Positions 19,762 to 33,046 of a DNA stretch of 64,000 bases are shown piece after piece. Origin of the DNA: Psychrosphaera algicola (GTDB lineage Bacteria > Pseudomonadota > Gammaproteobacteria > Enterobacterales > Alteromonadaceae); contig NZ_JAQOMS010000002.1 of the NCBI RefSeq assembly GCF_028401425.1, positions 2,976,001 to 3,040,000 on the forward strand, read 5' to 3'. The notes beneath the pieces were generated by a model. That model worked only from the letters and a program-made list of their open reading frames with translations. It had not been told where the DNA came from and did no database searches. How positions within the stretch are numbered: position 1 is the first letter of the stretch; each line of letters starts with the position of its first letter. The position numbers were made by a program, and so were the translations under genes.

Positions 19762-20085
19762 ATGAACATAAATGCAGAGTTAATTAAAATCCATAGAACT
19801 AAGCATAATTGGACTCAACAAGTATTGGCCGAGTCCTGTGGCGTAAGTTTAAGAACCATACAACGTGTTGAACGTTATGGTAATGCGTCACATGAAACGG
19901 TAATGGCATTAGCGTCGGTATTTGAAATTGAGCAGTCAGAAATAGTTATTCCCGAAAGCCCTGTGGTTGAGCTTGAAATGAAAAACACCGAGGGCAGCAA
20001 ACTAGTGGAACAGGCAATACAGTTTGTTATTACACTTATCACGGGTATGTTGATTGGTGCCGCACTGATGCGATTTTTGAATTAG
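19762..20085 (+). CDS. XRE-family transcriptional regulator with C-terminal membrane helix
   Basis: 107 residues and intact. Residues 1-60 are a helix-turn-helix of XRE/Cro type (KHNWTQQVLAESCGVSLRTIQRVERYGNASHETVMALASVF). After an acidic linker the last 25 residues form one hydrophobic helix (FVITLITGMLIGAALM). A membrane-tethered DNA-binding protein is inferred. It is sandwiched between two other genes that each encode a single C-terminal helix, so the three may form one membrane complex. It may bind the inverted repeat upstream of the cassette. Confidence 0.8.
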   Translation: MNINAELIKIHRTKHNWTQQVLAESCGVSLRTIQRVERYGNASHETVMALASVFEIEQSEIVIPESPVVELEMKNTEGSKLVEQAIQFVITLITGMLIGAALMRFLN

Positions 20086-20132
20086 CCGTTTAGCTGTAAT
20101 AAGAGTCTATCTTGGTGAACATAGGAATAAAT

Positions 20133-20270
20133 ATGAAAAATGTAACTGGTAAAACTGCGGATACTGCTGATAGTGACAAAGAAAGCAGAGGGATTATTAC
20201 GCTGGTGGCCATTACGGTGGCGATAATGATATTTGGATTAGGTGTTTCTGTTGGGCAGTTTATTGCTTGA
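20133..20270 (+). CDS. 45-residue single-pass membrane protein
   Basis: ATG at 20133 with AGGA six to nine bases upstream. A short charged N-terminus rich in Asp, Lys and Thr precedes one membrane helix (IITLVAITVAIMIFGLGVSVGQFIA). It lies 47 bp after the tail-anchored XRE regulator on the same strand and before a strong terminator, so it is probably the last gene of that transcript. No known family; it is called because of the ribosome site, the helix and the context. Confidence 0.55.
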   Translation: MKNVTGKTADTADSDKESRGIITLVAITVAIMIFGLGVSVGQFIA

Positions 20271-20314
20271 TGGCATTTATCAAAGAGTCAACAACGTGAA
20301 TTGGTTTATGCATT

Positions 20315-20353
20315 TAAAAAGCCCACATTAAGTATATTAATAGTGGGCTTTTC
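20315..20353 (+). terminator. Terminator of the tail-anchored cassette, probably bidirectional
   Basis: AAAAGCCCA and TGGGCTTTT arms with an 18-base AT-rich loop, T-run on both strands, between the cassette and the convergent trmA. Confidence 0.75.
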
Positions 20354-20394
20354 GTTCTAAGTTTATCCGCTGTCTGTCTGACTTACTTACTTAT

Positions 20395-21498
20395 TTATCG
20401 ATTAGATTTAGCGGTTAGAACAACGCCGCATTCTAAATGGTCGGTATAAGGGAACTGATCAAATACGGCAAATTTAGCAATGTTGTGCGTTTTACTTAGT
20501 TCCTGCAAATTGTCGTAAAGCGTATTTGGGTTACAACTTATGTAAATAATGTTTGGGTAGTTTGCCACCATCTTTACGGTATCTTCATCTAATCCCGCAC
20601 GTGGTGGGTCGACGAATATTGTTTCACATTTATAGTCATCAAGTTCGATACCTTCTAAACGTGTAAATTTACGTGTTTTATTTACCGCTTCGGTAAACTC
20701 TTCGGCTGACATTCTTATGATCTTAAGATTGTCTATGTTGTTTTGTTCAATATTGTACTGTGCCGAACGCACTGATGTTTTAGATATCTCAGTTGCGAGA
20801 ACTTTGTCAAATTTGTCTGCCAATGCAATTGAAAAATTACCATTACCACAATAAAGCTCTAGTAAGTCACCTTTATAAGGAATAGCATTCTTTGCCCAAC
20901 TCAACATTTGTTCGCAAACTTTTGCGTTAGGTTGCGTAAAACTGTTTTCCACTTGCTTATATATGTACTGCTTGCCGTCAACTGTCAGGTTTTCGATCAC
21001 ATAGTCCTTATCCAATACGATCTTTTGCTTTTTAGCACGTCCAACAAAGTTAATTGTATATTTGTCACTTAACTGTTGTTTTAACACTTTTGCTGCGGCG
21101 AGCCATTCATCGTCAAGTTGCTTGTGATAAAGCAGAGAAACTAAGATTTCACCTGATAGGGTAGATAAGTAATCAATCTGAAATAGCTTGCGGCGCAATA
21201 TTTCATTTGGCTTTAATAGCTCAGTTAAGTCGGTCATTACACTATTAATAAGTGTACTAGCTGGTGGGAACTGATCGATACGCACTTTTTGCTTGGTTTC
21301 TTTCTCAAACATTATATGAAAAAGATCGTCGTCGTCATGCCAAACTCTAAACTCACAGCGCATTCGATAATTTAATGTAGGAGATTTGAATTTGTCGATT
21401 TTAGGAATTGAAAACTCTGCGAATTGATCATTGATCAAATCCAACTTATTAGAGAGTAGAAGATCGTAATTGTCTGGATCGATTTGGCTTAATGGCAT
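20395..21498 (-). CDS. trmA: tRNA (uracil-5-)-methyltransferase TrmA
   Basis: 367 residues and intact. Makes m5U54 in the T-loop of tRNA using S-adenosylmethionine. N-terminal RNA-binding half with RCEFRVWHDDDDLFHIMF, then the SAM-binding LLELYCGNGNFSIALA, FVDPPRAGLDEDT and the catalytic Cys in ISCNPNTL; the C-terminus FDQFPYTDHLECGVVL is typical. Convergent with the cassette upstream. Confidence 0.96.
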   Translation of the reverse strand: MPLSQIDPDNYDLLLSNKLDLINDQFAEFSIPKIDKFKSPTLNYRMRCEFRVWHDDDDLFHIMFEKETKQKVRIDQFPPASTLINSVMTDLTELLKPNEILRRKLFQIDYLSTLSGEILVSLLYHKQLDDEWLAAAKVLKQQLSDKYTINFVGRAKKQKIVLDKDYVIENLTVDGKQYIYKQVENSFTQPNAKVCEQMLSWAKNAIPYKGDLLELYCGNGNFSIALADKFDKVLATEISKTSVRSAQYNIEQNNIDNLKIIRMSAEEFTEAVNKTRKFTRLEGIELDDYKCETIFVDPPRAGLDEDTVKMVANYPNIIYISCNPNTLYDNLQELSKTHNIAKFAVFDQFPYTDHLECGVVLTAKSNR

Positions 21499-21570
21499 GG
21501 GTTATTTTGTCTATAAAGGTTGATTGTAGGTATTTTAATGCAAAAGCAGCAAAATATTAAATTTTCCAAT

Positions 21571-21600
21571 AAAAAAGGCTGCACTAGGCAGCCTTTTTCT
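21571..21600 (-). terminator. Terminator of the RRM protein gene
   Basis: Arms GGCTGC and GCAGCC around ACTAG, with A-run and T-run flanks, 12 bp after the RRM gene stop. Confidence 0.85.
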
Positions 21601-21611
21601 TAAGGACTTAA

Positions 21612-22028
21612 CTACTTTTCGTTAGCAAGGCGAACTTTTAAGACGCGCTCTTGAAATTCAAAGTCGTTTAATGCGGCAATAGCGCTTTTGCTATCGCTGG
21701 TTGCGATTTCAACGAAACCAAACCCGCGACGCTTACCAGTTTGTTTGTCTCGCAACAAACGTACTGAAAACACTGTACCGTGTTCGCTAAACAAATCGCG
21801 AACACTGCCTTCGTTTGCACGGTAAGGCAAATTGCCTACATATAATGTAGTAGTATCTGCTTTTGCTGAGTCTTCTGACTTAGCGAAAGCGGCTGCTAAA
21901 CCAGCCAATATTGAACCGGCAGCGAATACAACGGCGCCTGACAATGAAATATCTATAAAAGATAATAAAATGGCACCTATTACTGCAACAATTACTGACG
22001 GTATGAAAACCGAAGAGTTGAACGACAT
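21612..22028 (-). CDS. Membrane-anchored RNA-recognition-motif protein
   Basis: 138 residues and intact. Two N-terminal hydrophobic helices (FIPSVIVAVIGAILLSF and GAVVFAAGSILAGLAAAF) are followed by a single RRM with both ribonucleoprotein motifs: LYVGNLPY (RNP2) and KRRGFGFVEI (RNP1). The aromatic residues for RNA stacking are present. Soluble bacterial RRM proteins are common in cold-adapted and marine bacteria; anchored versions like this occur in Alteromonadales and Vibrio. It probably holds RNA near the inner membrane. It lies upstream of and divergent from the rRNA operon. Confidence 0.85.
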   Translation of the reverse strand: MSFNSSVFIPSVIVAVIGAILLSFIDISLSGAVVFAAGSILAGLAAAFAKSEDSAKADTTTLYVGNLPYRANEGSVRDLFSEHGTVFSVRLLRDKQTGKRRGFGFVEIATSDSKSAIAALNDFEFQERVLKVRLANEK

Positions 22029-22056
22029 AACTAATTACTCTCAAAAAAATGACTAA

Positions 22057-22231
22057 ATAAAGAAATAGCTGATACGTGAAGGATTCACGTAAAGCTTATC
22101 TTATTATCTTAATTATCTATTACAAGCACTTTCTAATATTAATTAATGTACAGGATCCTGATGAAAAAACAGCACTTTGTACAAGGATCAAACAAACAGT
22201 CATTAAAGTGTAATATTATTGAAAAAAGGGC
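22057..22231. other. Intergenic region before the rRNA promoters
   Basis: AT-rich leader between the divergent RRM gene and the rRNA operon. No gene is seen; an open frame over 22219-22452 crosses both promoters and is not coding. Confidence 0.6.
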
Positions 22232-22259
22232 TTGCGTTAAATTCTAAAGTCCCTAAAAT
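22232..22259 (+). promoter_or_regulatory. rRNA operon promoter P1
   Basis: TTGCGT, 16-bp spacer, TAAAAT, then the GC-rich discriminator GCGCCCC. Both the 16-bp spacing and the discriminator are hallmarks of stringently controlled rrn promoters. An A-tract lies just upstream. Confidence 0.7.
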
Positions 22260-22377
22260 GCGCCCCACGTTGTCAGGGAGACATCAACCGCTCAAAACAA
22301 TATGTTTAGTAGCAGGAATGTCGTCTAAATCGGCTAGGAAGTTTGAAAAAATCTTTCAAAAAGATTTAAATAAAACG

Positions 22378-22405
22378 TTGACAACAAAAACAGGAAGCGT
22401 ATTAT
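22378..22405 (+). promoter_or_regulatory. rRNA operon promoter P2
   Basis: Consensus TTGACA, 16-bp spacer, TATTAT, then a GC-rich CGCCTCCC. It lies about 195 bp before the 16S start. Confidence 0.75.
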
Positions 22406-22454
22406 ACGCCTCCCGGTTGAGACAGAGTCTTAACCCAGAGGAAACCCTCTAAAC

Positions 22455-22467
22455 CGTTCTTTAACAA
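22455..22467 (+). promoter_or_regulatory. boxA antitermination element, rRNA leader
   Basis: CGTTCTTTAACAA matches boxA (TGCTCTTTAACAA), where NusB-S10 loads for rRNA antitermination. The same element recurs before 23S. Confidence 0.7.
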
Positions 22468-22599
22468 TTTGTAATTAATTATCTGTGTGGGCACTCCGTA
22501 GAGTAGTGACAACAAATATATATGTATAAAGCTACTTATATAGAATGTCTGCACAAATTTATTTGAACAGTATTTTTATTAAGTAGCCGATTAAACTTT

Positions 22600-24135
<1,536 letters not shown>

Positions 24136-24367
24136 ACGAAAAGTCGCACATGCGAAGTGTCCACACAGATAATTAATTACATATTGTGAGCAAGAAGTAA
24201 GCTACAAGTCATCTACAAGTGAGAGCTTGTAGTGTGTAACCTTAGGGTTGCGCAGTGGATTTTGTGCTTAGGCAACGCCGCGAAGAAACGAGTCGAAGGG
24301 CGCTATCGTCTGATAGTAACCGAGCGAGTTTCGAGCAAGGCAGCATAAGGGCAAAAGACCAAGCAAG

Positions 24368-24444
<77 letters not shown>

Positions 24445-24537
24445 ATACGCTCCTACTCTGCGTTAAACGCTTCGTCGTTTAGCAGGCTAAACGTCCTCAG
24501 CGTTTGCCTTGATTAGAAACGTCTTGGTATTTAACTT

Positions 24538-24613
24538 GGGGCTATAGCTCAGCTGGGAGAGCGCTTGATTTGCATTCAAGAGGTCCGCGGTTCGATCCCG
24601 CGTAGCTCCACCA
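24538..24613 (+). tRNA. tRNA-Ala (TGC)
   Basis: 76 nt with encoded CCA. Anticodon TGC in TTGATTTGCATTCAA, fully paired acceptor stem, in the usual Ile-Ala order of the 16S-23S spacer. Confidence 0.96.
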
Positions 24614-24689
24614 CTTCTTCTGCTAGGAAGCACGCTAAAGAATGAATATTGTTTCAGTATTTATTGTTTAGCGTTTTTTATAAACGCAT

Positions 24690-24702
24690 TGCTCTTTAAC
24701 AA
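24690..24702 (+). promoter_or_regulatory. boxA element before 23S
   Basis: TGCTCTTTAACAA is a perfect boxA match in the spacer, repeating the leader element. Confidence 0.75.
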
Positions 24703-24891
24703 TTTGGAAAGCTGATAAATAAGGTAAACATTATTGTTTATTTAATTTGTTATTCAACAATTAAAAAAATAATTTTGATTATCACTGTAAGAAGAAAACT
24801 CAAGCGTTATTTATGTCGATTGTACTTTTAGCGAGTGCAATCAAAATGGCATAACCTACGACTGACAGTATGAGAATACTTAAGGTTGTAT

Positions 24892-27768
<2,877 letters not shown>

Positions 27769-27928
27769 ACAACGCTTAAGTGTTCTTAAGACATTGATGG
27801 TCAAAATTATTGAATGTGTGAATACAAATCTTATTTATAACGTATTGCCTTAAGGCGGTACGAGCTTTCTGAATGTTAAATCAATTATGTAAACGATGTT
27901 CGTAGAACATTGATTACAAAACAGCTTT

Positions 27929-28047
27929 TGCCTATGGTGGCAATAGCGCTGTGGAACCACCTGACTCCATTTCGAACTCAGAAGTGAAACGCAGCTGCGG
28001 CGATGGTAGTGTGGCATTTGTCATGCGAGAGTAGCTCACCGCCAGGC
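27929..28047 (+). rRNA. rrf: 5S ribosomal RNA
   Basis: About 119 nt with the conserved CGAACTCAGAAGTGAAAC core. The 3' strand CCGCCAGGC would pair with GCCTGGTGG, but the 5' strand reads GCCTATGGTGG, giving a two-base bulge that is probably an insertion error. Confidence 0.93.
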
Positions 28048-28058
28048 TCCCAATAAAC

Positions 28059-28091
28059 GAACCCGTTAATCGAAAGATTGACGGGTTTTTT
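28059..28091 (+). terminator. rRNA operon terminator
   Basis: Arms ACCCGTTAATC and GATTGACGGGT (one G-T pair) with a GAAA loop and a six-T run, 12 bp after 5S. Confidence 0.9.
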
Positions 28092-28112
28092 ACGTCTGGG
28101 ATTTAAAGATTT

Positions 28113-28296
28113 GAGCTGTCTGCAAGGTGAAACATGCTATTCCTCTGCACTCGGTTGGAGGTTCCAAATATCGCTGTGGCTCTTTTGGAATGACGTTTTT
28201 TATTCCGAACTTATGAGCTGCCTGCAAGGTGAAACATGCTATTCCTCTGCACTTGGTTGGAGGTTCCAAATATCGCTGTGGCTCTTTTGGAATGAC
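28113..28296. repeat. Two direct copies of an 82-bp element downstream of the rRNA operon
   Basis: Copies at 28113-28194 and 28215-28296 differ at only two positions. Each starts GAGCTG, ends GGAATGAC and contains an inverted pair TTCCAAA/TTTGGAA around a 14-base loop. An open frame runs across both copies because the 102-bp period is divisible by three, but it lacks a ribosome site and coding character. Nature unknown: repeat family, RNA element or mobile remnant. Confidence 0.85.
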
Positions 28297-29034
28297 TTTT
28301 TCAGCAAAATTACAGTGTTGTTTTGAAAAAGCTGTTTCTTTTGTCTTTTAAATGGTGGTGATTTATGGGGTTTTTATGCATAAATATATGCACGAGATTT
28401 GCTATGCCGTCATTAAATTTTTTCAATGGTATTCGAGTAGACTGTGTTTAACATGATTTGTATAGGTAAGGACTAGAATCAGTAGGTGGTTTTTCGTAGT
28501 TAATGTTTACTAGGCTTTTGTTTACAAAGCTAATATTTACAAAGCTTTGTAAACAAAAGCTATGCTTATAAAAAGCTGAGGTTTAAGTATTGGTGTTTTA
28601 CGTTAAACGTTAGTTAAGAAATTTAGGCACTTTTTAGCACAAGTAGAAGACACCGCCTTTGTTAATTAGGGTTTGTTAGTCAGAATTATTAAGCTGTTCA
28701 AACGAATAAAGTATTTTGACTTTTTATGCAAAATTGAATAAACGGACTAAGATTAGTGCGGTAGTAAAAGTGCGATTAGTTTGCCGTGATTATTAAAACA
28801 ATAAATTCGACATTATTCCAAAGATTTACAATAGTACTAAAAATACTCTTATTGCTTATTATATTAGATAGTTGCGTCTTACCAGAAAGTTGGTAAATTG
28901 AGCATCTTGAATTACAGATAGAAGTATTTTTGCCGACTTCTAACGTGTAAGAGTTTAAATTTCATTTATGGCGAACTAGGTTATTTGGCTCTAAAATGAG
29001 AGAGACCGAAAATTTTGGAAGATGTAAGGGATAG
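28297..29034. other. Non-coding AT-rich region
   Basis: About 740 bp without a credible gene. It holds the palindrome at 28514-28560 and, at its right end, the ribosome site (AAGGG) of the TPR-GGDEF gene. Nothing else is recognised. Confidence 0.6.
28514..28560. repeat. Long perfect inverted repeat
   Basis: Two 17-bp arms, GCTTTTGTTTACAAAGC and GCTTTGTAAACAAAAGC, separated by 13 bp. The sub-element TTTACAAAGC also occurs twice in direct orientation. It has no T-run and no adjacent gene end, so a simple terminator is unlikely. Confidence 0.85.
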
Positions 29035-30911
29035 ATGTTTCATTTTTTAAAGCTGAGTTGGATTATTGCAGTTTTGCTATTTGCCAGTTGCGGCGCGACG
29101 GCTGATACGTATTCAAAAGATAAACTAATTTCGGAACTCGATAATTTAAAAATCAGCAAGATCGCTGTACTTGGTGTCGCCCTTGATAAATCAAAAGATC
29201 TGTTGGCTTCAGCCCAACTACATGCTGATAAACAATCGATAGTAAAAGCCGTATTAATACAAGCTGAGATTCTTAAAAACTAGAAAGGTATCAAGAGGCG
29301 CAAGAATTACTTGATACCTACAGTAACAGAATTGAATCGCTAGATGATCCAACCTTTAACCTTAGAGCAGACTTGCTCCGCCTTGCTTTATTAGACAATG
29401 CAGCAGAGTTTGACAAGTCTAAGCAGTTAACTCAAAAAATTATCTCTAAAATTCAGAGAGCTTCACAAAATGAGCTTGTAGCTAGGTCTTACCTTGAAGT
29501 TGGTTATAGTTATTATCTAGATACTGGAATGGACAAGGCGATAGAATTTTATAATAAAGCCTATGAGATATATTTTAGACTTAATGAAGAATCGGGCTTG
29601 GCTGACGTTTTTAATTCCTTATCATTGGTTTATGGAGAGCAAGGCGATAAAAATTTAGCGGTTAATTATTTGAAAAAAGCCCTCGCTATATACAGCAAGC
29701 TTGGTTACCGCCATGCAGCATCGTTAGCGCATTATAATTTAGGGTTTACCTACGTAGACATGGGGCTTCTAGAGGAAGCAAAGTCGCAGTTTAGTGCTTC
29801 AATTGAAATTAGCCTAGACATCGATGACAAGTTAAATTTGGCGTATTCGAAATCGGCACTAGCACGGATTTTTATTAAGCAATCACAATTTGTTAATGCG
29901 GCAAATCTTTACAAAGAATCCATAGCTATTTTCAAATATTTTGACGATGAAGTCACTTCATTCCGTATGAAGGTTGGCCTGCTAGAGTCGTATATCGGAA
30001 GCAAAGATAAAATTGCTGCCGGTAAGTTATTTAATAAGCTTCAAATAGATTACGCCAAATATGGGCAACCGGGTTACCCAAGTAAGTTCCTGTTAATCTC
30101 TGCGCGATATCACGAACTAATGATGGACTATAAACGCGCCTTTGAAACACAATTGGATTATAGCCAGCGACTACTAAAAAACTTTGACCGGGTTCAAGAA
30201 CAGGACGTAGAGAAGCTAATGGTTGAGTTTGATAGTAAAATTAAGGAATCTGAAAACTTATTACTACTCAAAGACAATGAAGTAAAAAAACTTAGGTTAG
30301 AGCAACAAAATAGTCGGCTTTTCTTTTTAATCTTAGTGTCAGTTATGGCGATTTTAATAATGGTTGTTATTGGCTTCTTGTTATATCGACAAACTCTACA
30401 CCGGACTCGGTTTCAGAAAATGGCATTGCGTGATCATTTAACTAACGCTCCAAATCGACGTGCGGTTCTACAATATGCAAAAGAACGTTTCTCTGAAGCA
30501 CGACAAACAAATATGAACTTTACCATTGCTTTAGTAGACTTAGATCACTTCAAAACCTTTAACGACCAATATGGCCACGACGTTGGCGACGAAGTTTTAA
30601 AATCTTTCTCTAATGCCTGTGCATCTGCGCTAAGAAAGCAAGACCGATATGGACGTTATGGTGGAGAAGAGTGGTTATTAGTGTTGGGTGATACGGATAA
30701 AAACGAAGTAACCCAGATATTTAACAGACTAAAAGCTAACTTAGAGAAAATAAGCATCAACGGTGTTGAAAAGCCTCTTACGGTTTTGTTTAGTATGGGT
30801 GTCGCTCAATATGATCCTGACACCGATAAAAACGTCCAAGACATGATCCGTCGCGCTGATAGTAACCTTTATGAAGCAAAAGGCTTGGGAAGAGACCGAG
30901 TAATTCAATAA
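29035..30911 (+). CDS. TPR-repeat diguanylate cyclase, frameshifted
   Basis: A membrane-bound c-di-GMP synthase. A signal/lipobox-like N-terminus (LLFASCGATA) leads into a periplasmic TPR array (GYSYYLDTGMDKAIEFYNKAY, SLVYGEQGDKNLAVNYLKKAL, NLGFTYVDMGLLEEAKSQF), then one membrane helix near 30320-30390 (FFLILVSVMAILIMVVIGFLL) and a GGDEF domain with DHLTNAPNRR, ALVDLDHFKTFND and GGEEW. Trp replaces the usual Phe of GGEEF; the metal and catalytic residues remain. An inhibitory I-site RKQD lies five residues before GGEEW. One base is missing near 29283, splitting off the first 82 codons. Confidence 0.87.
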
Positions 30912-30990
30912 CTGTCTTTTTGCTAAGGCTCCTTTTTGCTTTAGGGCCAAATGTCTGCCTTTAATACTCATATAAGAAGTTAACTACACT

Positions 30991-31365
30991 ATGTTTAAAC
31001 TAAATCATCGATTCGAAGAAGACTCTATTTTTGTCACTAAACTCGAACTTTGCCAAGTTCGATTGCAAAACGATGCTCGCTTTCCCTGGTTTATTTTAAT
31101 CCCCGAGGTTGAGGGGGTTGAAGAAGTTGATGCGTTGAGCGTTTCTCAACAGCACGTACTAATTGATGAAAGTTCTAAAGTGTCAGCTGCACTTAGGTCC
31201 GTAGTTTCTGCTGATAAAATAAATGTCGCTAATCTTGGGAACATTGTTCGTCAACTACATTGGCATGTGGTAGCGAGAACAGAAAATGACGTTGCTTATA
31301 GTAAGGCCCTATATGGGGTGTTGGTACAGCAGAAAAATATGAAGACAAAAAAAGAGTCGAATTAA
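30991..31365 (+). CDS. HIT-family hydrolase-like protein
   Basis: 124 residues and intact. Histidine-triad superfamily fold: FPWFILIPEVEGVEEVDALS near the N-terminus and a QLHWHVVAR motif that corresponds to the HxHxH nucleotide-binding triad, here LHWHVV. Family members hydrolyse nucleotide phosphoramidates or dinucleotides; the substrate here is unknown. It follows the TPR-GGDEF gene by 80 bp and shares a bidirectional terminator with the convergent trxA. Confidence 0.8.
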   Translation: MFKLNHRFEEDSIFVTKLELCQVRLQNDARFPWFILIPEVEGVEEVDALSVSQQHVLIDESSKVSAALRSVVSADKINVANLGNIVRQLHWHVVARTENDVAYSKALYGVLVQQKNMKTKKESN

Positions 31366-31376
31366 TCGACTCTTTT
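31350..31376. terminator. Bidirectional terminator between HIT gene and trxA
   Basis: Arms AAAAGAGTCGA and TCGACTCTTTT with a 5-base loop. The HIT stop codon lies inside the hairpin. Confidence 0.85.
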
Positions 31377-31400
31377 CTAACTGTATTAAACAAGTAAATG

Positions 31401-31721
31401 TTAAACGTTTTCGTTTAAAAACTCGACTAATTGCGTTTTGCTTAGTGCGCCAACTTTAGTCGCTGCAACTTCACCATTTTTAAACAACAATAGTGTTGGA
31501 ATACCACGAACGCCAAATTTAGGTGGCGTGTTAGGGTTTTGGTCAATGTTCAATTTTGCAATTGTAACGCTGTCCATTTCTTCAGCTACTTCGTTCAAAA
31601 TCGGAGCAATCATCTTACAAGGCCCGCACCATTCTGCCCAAAAATCTACTAATACAGGTTTGTCGCCGTTTACGACAGAGTCAAAGCTGTCATCGGTTAC
31701 TGCAACTATTTTATCGCTCAT
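31401..31721 (-). CDS. trxA: Thioredoxin TrxA
   Basis: 106 residues and intact. Reduces protein disulfides in the cytoplasm. Active site FWAEWCGPCKM, cis-Pro in RGIPTLLLF, C-terminus FLNENV. Divergent from rhlB, a conserved gammaproteobacterial arrangement. Confidence 0.97.
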   Translation of the reverse strand: MSDKIVAVTDDSFDSVVNGDKPVLVDFWAEWCGPCKMIAPILNEVAEEMDSVTIAKLNIDQNPNTPPKFGVRGIPTLLLFKNGEVAATKVGALSKTQLVEFLNENV

Positions 31722-31808
31722 TTTAAACTCCGAAATTATATAAAATTTATACGTCTATTTTGAATAATATGTTTCTTATTGCAAGTGTTAAGGTTATGCT
31801 TATCAGCT

Positions 31809-33027
31809 ATGACTAAGACACATTTAACTGAAACAAAATTTACCGACTTTGATGTACATGAAAATGTACTAAAAGCCCTTTCTAAACTTGGCTTCGAGAA
31901 TTGTACGCCTATCCAGGCTATGTGTATGCCGCTTATCGAAAAAGGTTCCGATATAGCAGGGCAAGCACAAACTGGTACGGGTAAAACGATAGCGTTTTTA
32001 ACCGCTACATTTAACCGTCTTCTCAAGTCTGACACTAAACCTTAGCCAGCCGAAAGCTATTATTTTGGCACCTACTCGCGAATTAGCAATACAAATTCAT
32101 AAAGACGCTGTGGTATTCGCTGAGACAACTGGGTTATCTCTTGGACTTGTTTATGGGGGCGAAGGTTATGAATCTCAACGCCAACTTTTACAATCAGGAG
32201 TTGATGTAGTAATTGGCACGACTGGACGTGTAATTGATTACTTAAAACAAGACGTATATTCGCTTGAAAATATTCAAGCCGTGGTACTAGATGAAGCAGA
32301 CAGAATGTTTGATTTAGGCTTTATTAAAGACATCCGTTATTTATTTAACAAGATGCCACCTAGTGACCAACGTCTAAACCTAATATTTTCTGCGACAATG
32401 AGCTTTAAAGTAAAAGAACTCGCTTTTGAACACATGAATGAACCAACTCATGTTCAAACTGAGCCTGAACAAATGACAGGCCACCGCATAGTAGAAGAGT
32501 TATTTTATCCTCAATCTGACCAGAAATTTTTATTGCTACTTTCACTAATCGAAGACGATTGGCCAGATAAAGCAATTATTTTTGCCAATACTAAACACGT
32601 TTGTGAAAAAATATATAACTGGATGAAAGCGGATAAACACCGTGTAGGTCTACTAACGGGTGACGTGAATCAGCGTAAACGCTTAAGTATTTTAGATGCG
32701 TTTGCAAAAGGTGATTTAGATTTCCTCGTTGCGACTGACGTAGCCGCTCGTGGACTTCATATCCCTGCTGTAACACATGTTTATAACTTTGATTTACCAG
32801 ATGACCGTGAAGATTACGTGCATCGTATTGGTCGTACCGGCCGAGCGGGTGCTAGCGGGCATGCAATTAGTTTTGCATGTGAATCATATGTTTATAATCT
32901 ACCAGCTATTGAAGAATATACTGGCCATGCGATACCTGTTTCGCATTATGACGAATCTGCGTTGTTGGACGATGTCCAAAAACCTCGTTATCAGAAACGA
33001 CGTCATCATCAAAGACGCCGGAGTTAA
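31809..33027 (+). CDS. rhlB: DEAD-box RNA helicase RhlB, frameshifted
   Basis: An RNA helicase of the degradosome. Starts MTKTHLTETKFTDFDVHENVLKAL as in RhlB (ATG 31809; the upstream TTG is unlikely). Motifs in order: Q motif FENCTPIQAMCMP, AQTGTGKT, PTRELAIQ, DEAD (VVLDEADRMFDLGF), SAT, then ATDVAARGLHIP and HRIGRTGRAG. A basic tail (RRHHQRRRS) may contact RNA or RNase E. One base error near 32042 breaks the frame between motifs I and Ia. About 406 residues in full, close to normal. gppA follows by 19 bp. Confidence 0.94.
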
Positions 33028-33046
33028 TTGGTAAGGTCAGATGTAA

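Noticed and set aside
22219..22452. Open frame of 77 codons ahead of 16S
   Set aside because: It spans both rRNA promoters and a GC-rich discriminator, has no ribosome site and no protein-like composition.
28078..28326. Open frame across the 82-bp direct repeats
   Set aside because: It exists because the repeat period is a multiple of three. It starts in the terminator loop of the rRNA operon and lacks a ribosome site.
28113..28560. Insertion sequence after the rRNA operon
   Set aside because: No transposase, no terminal inverted repeats bounding a gene and no target duplication are seen.
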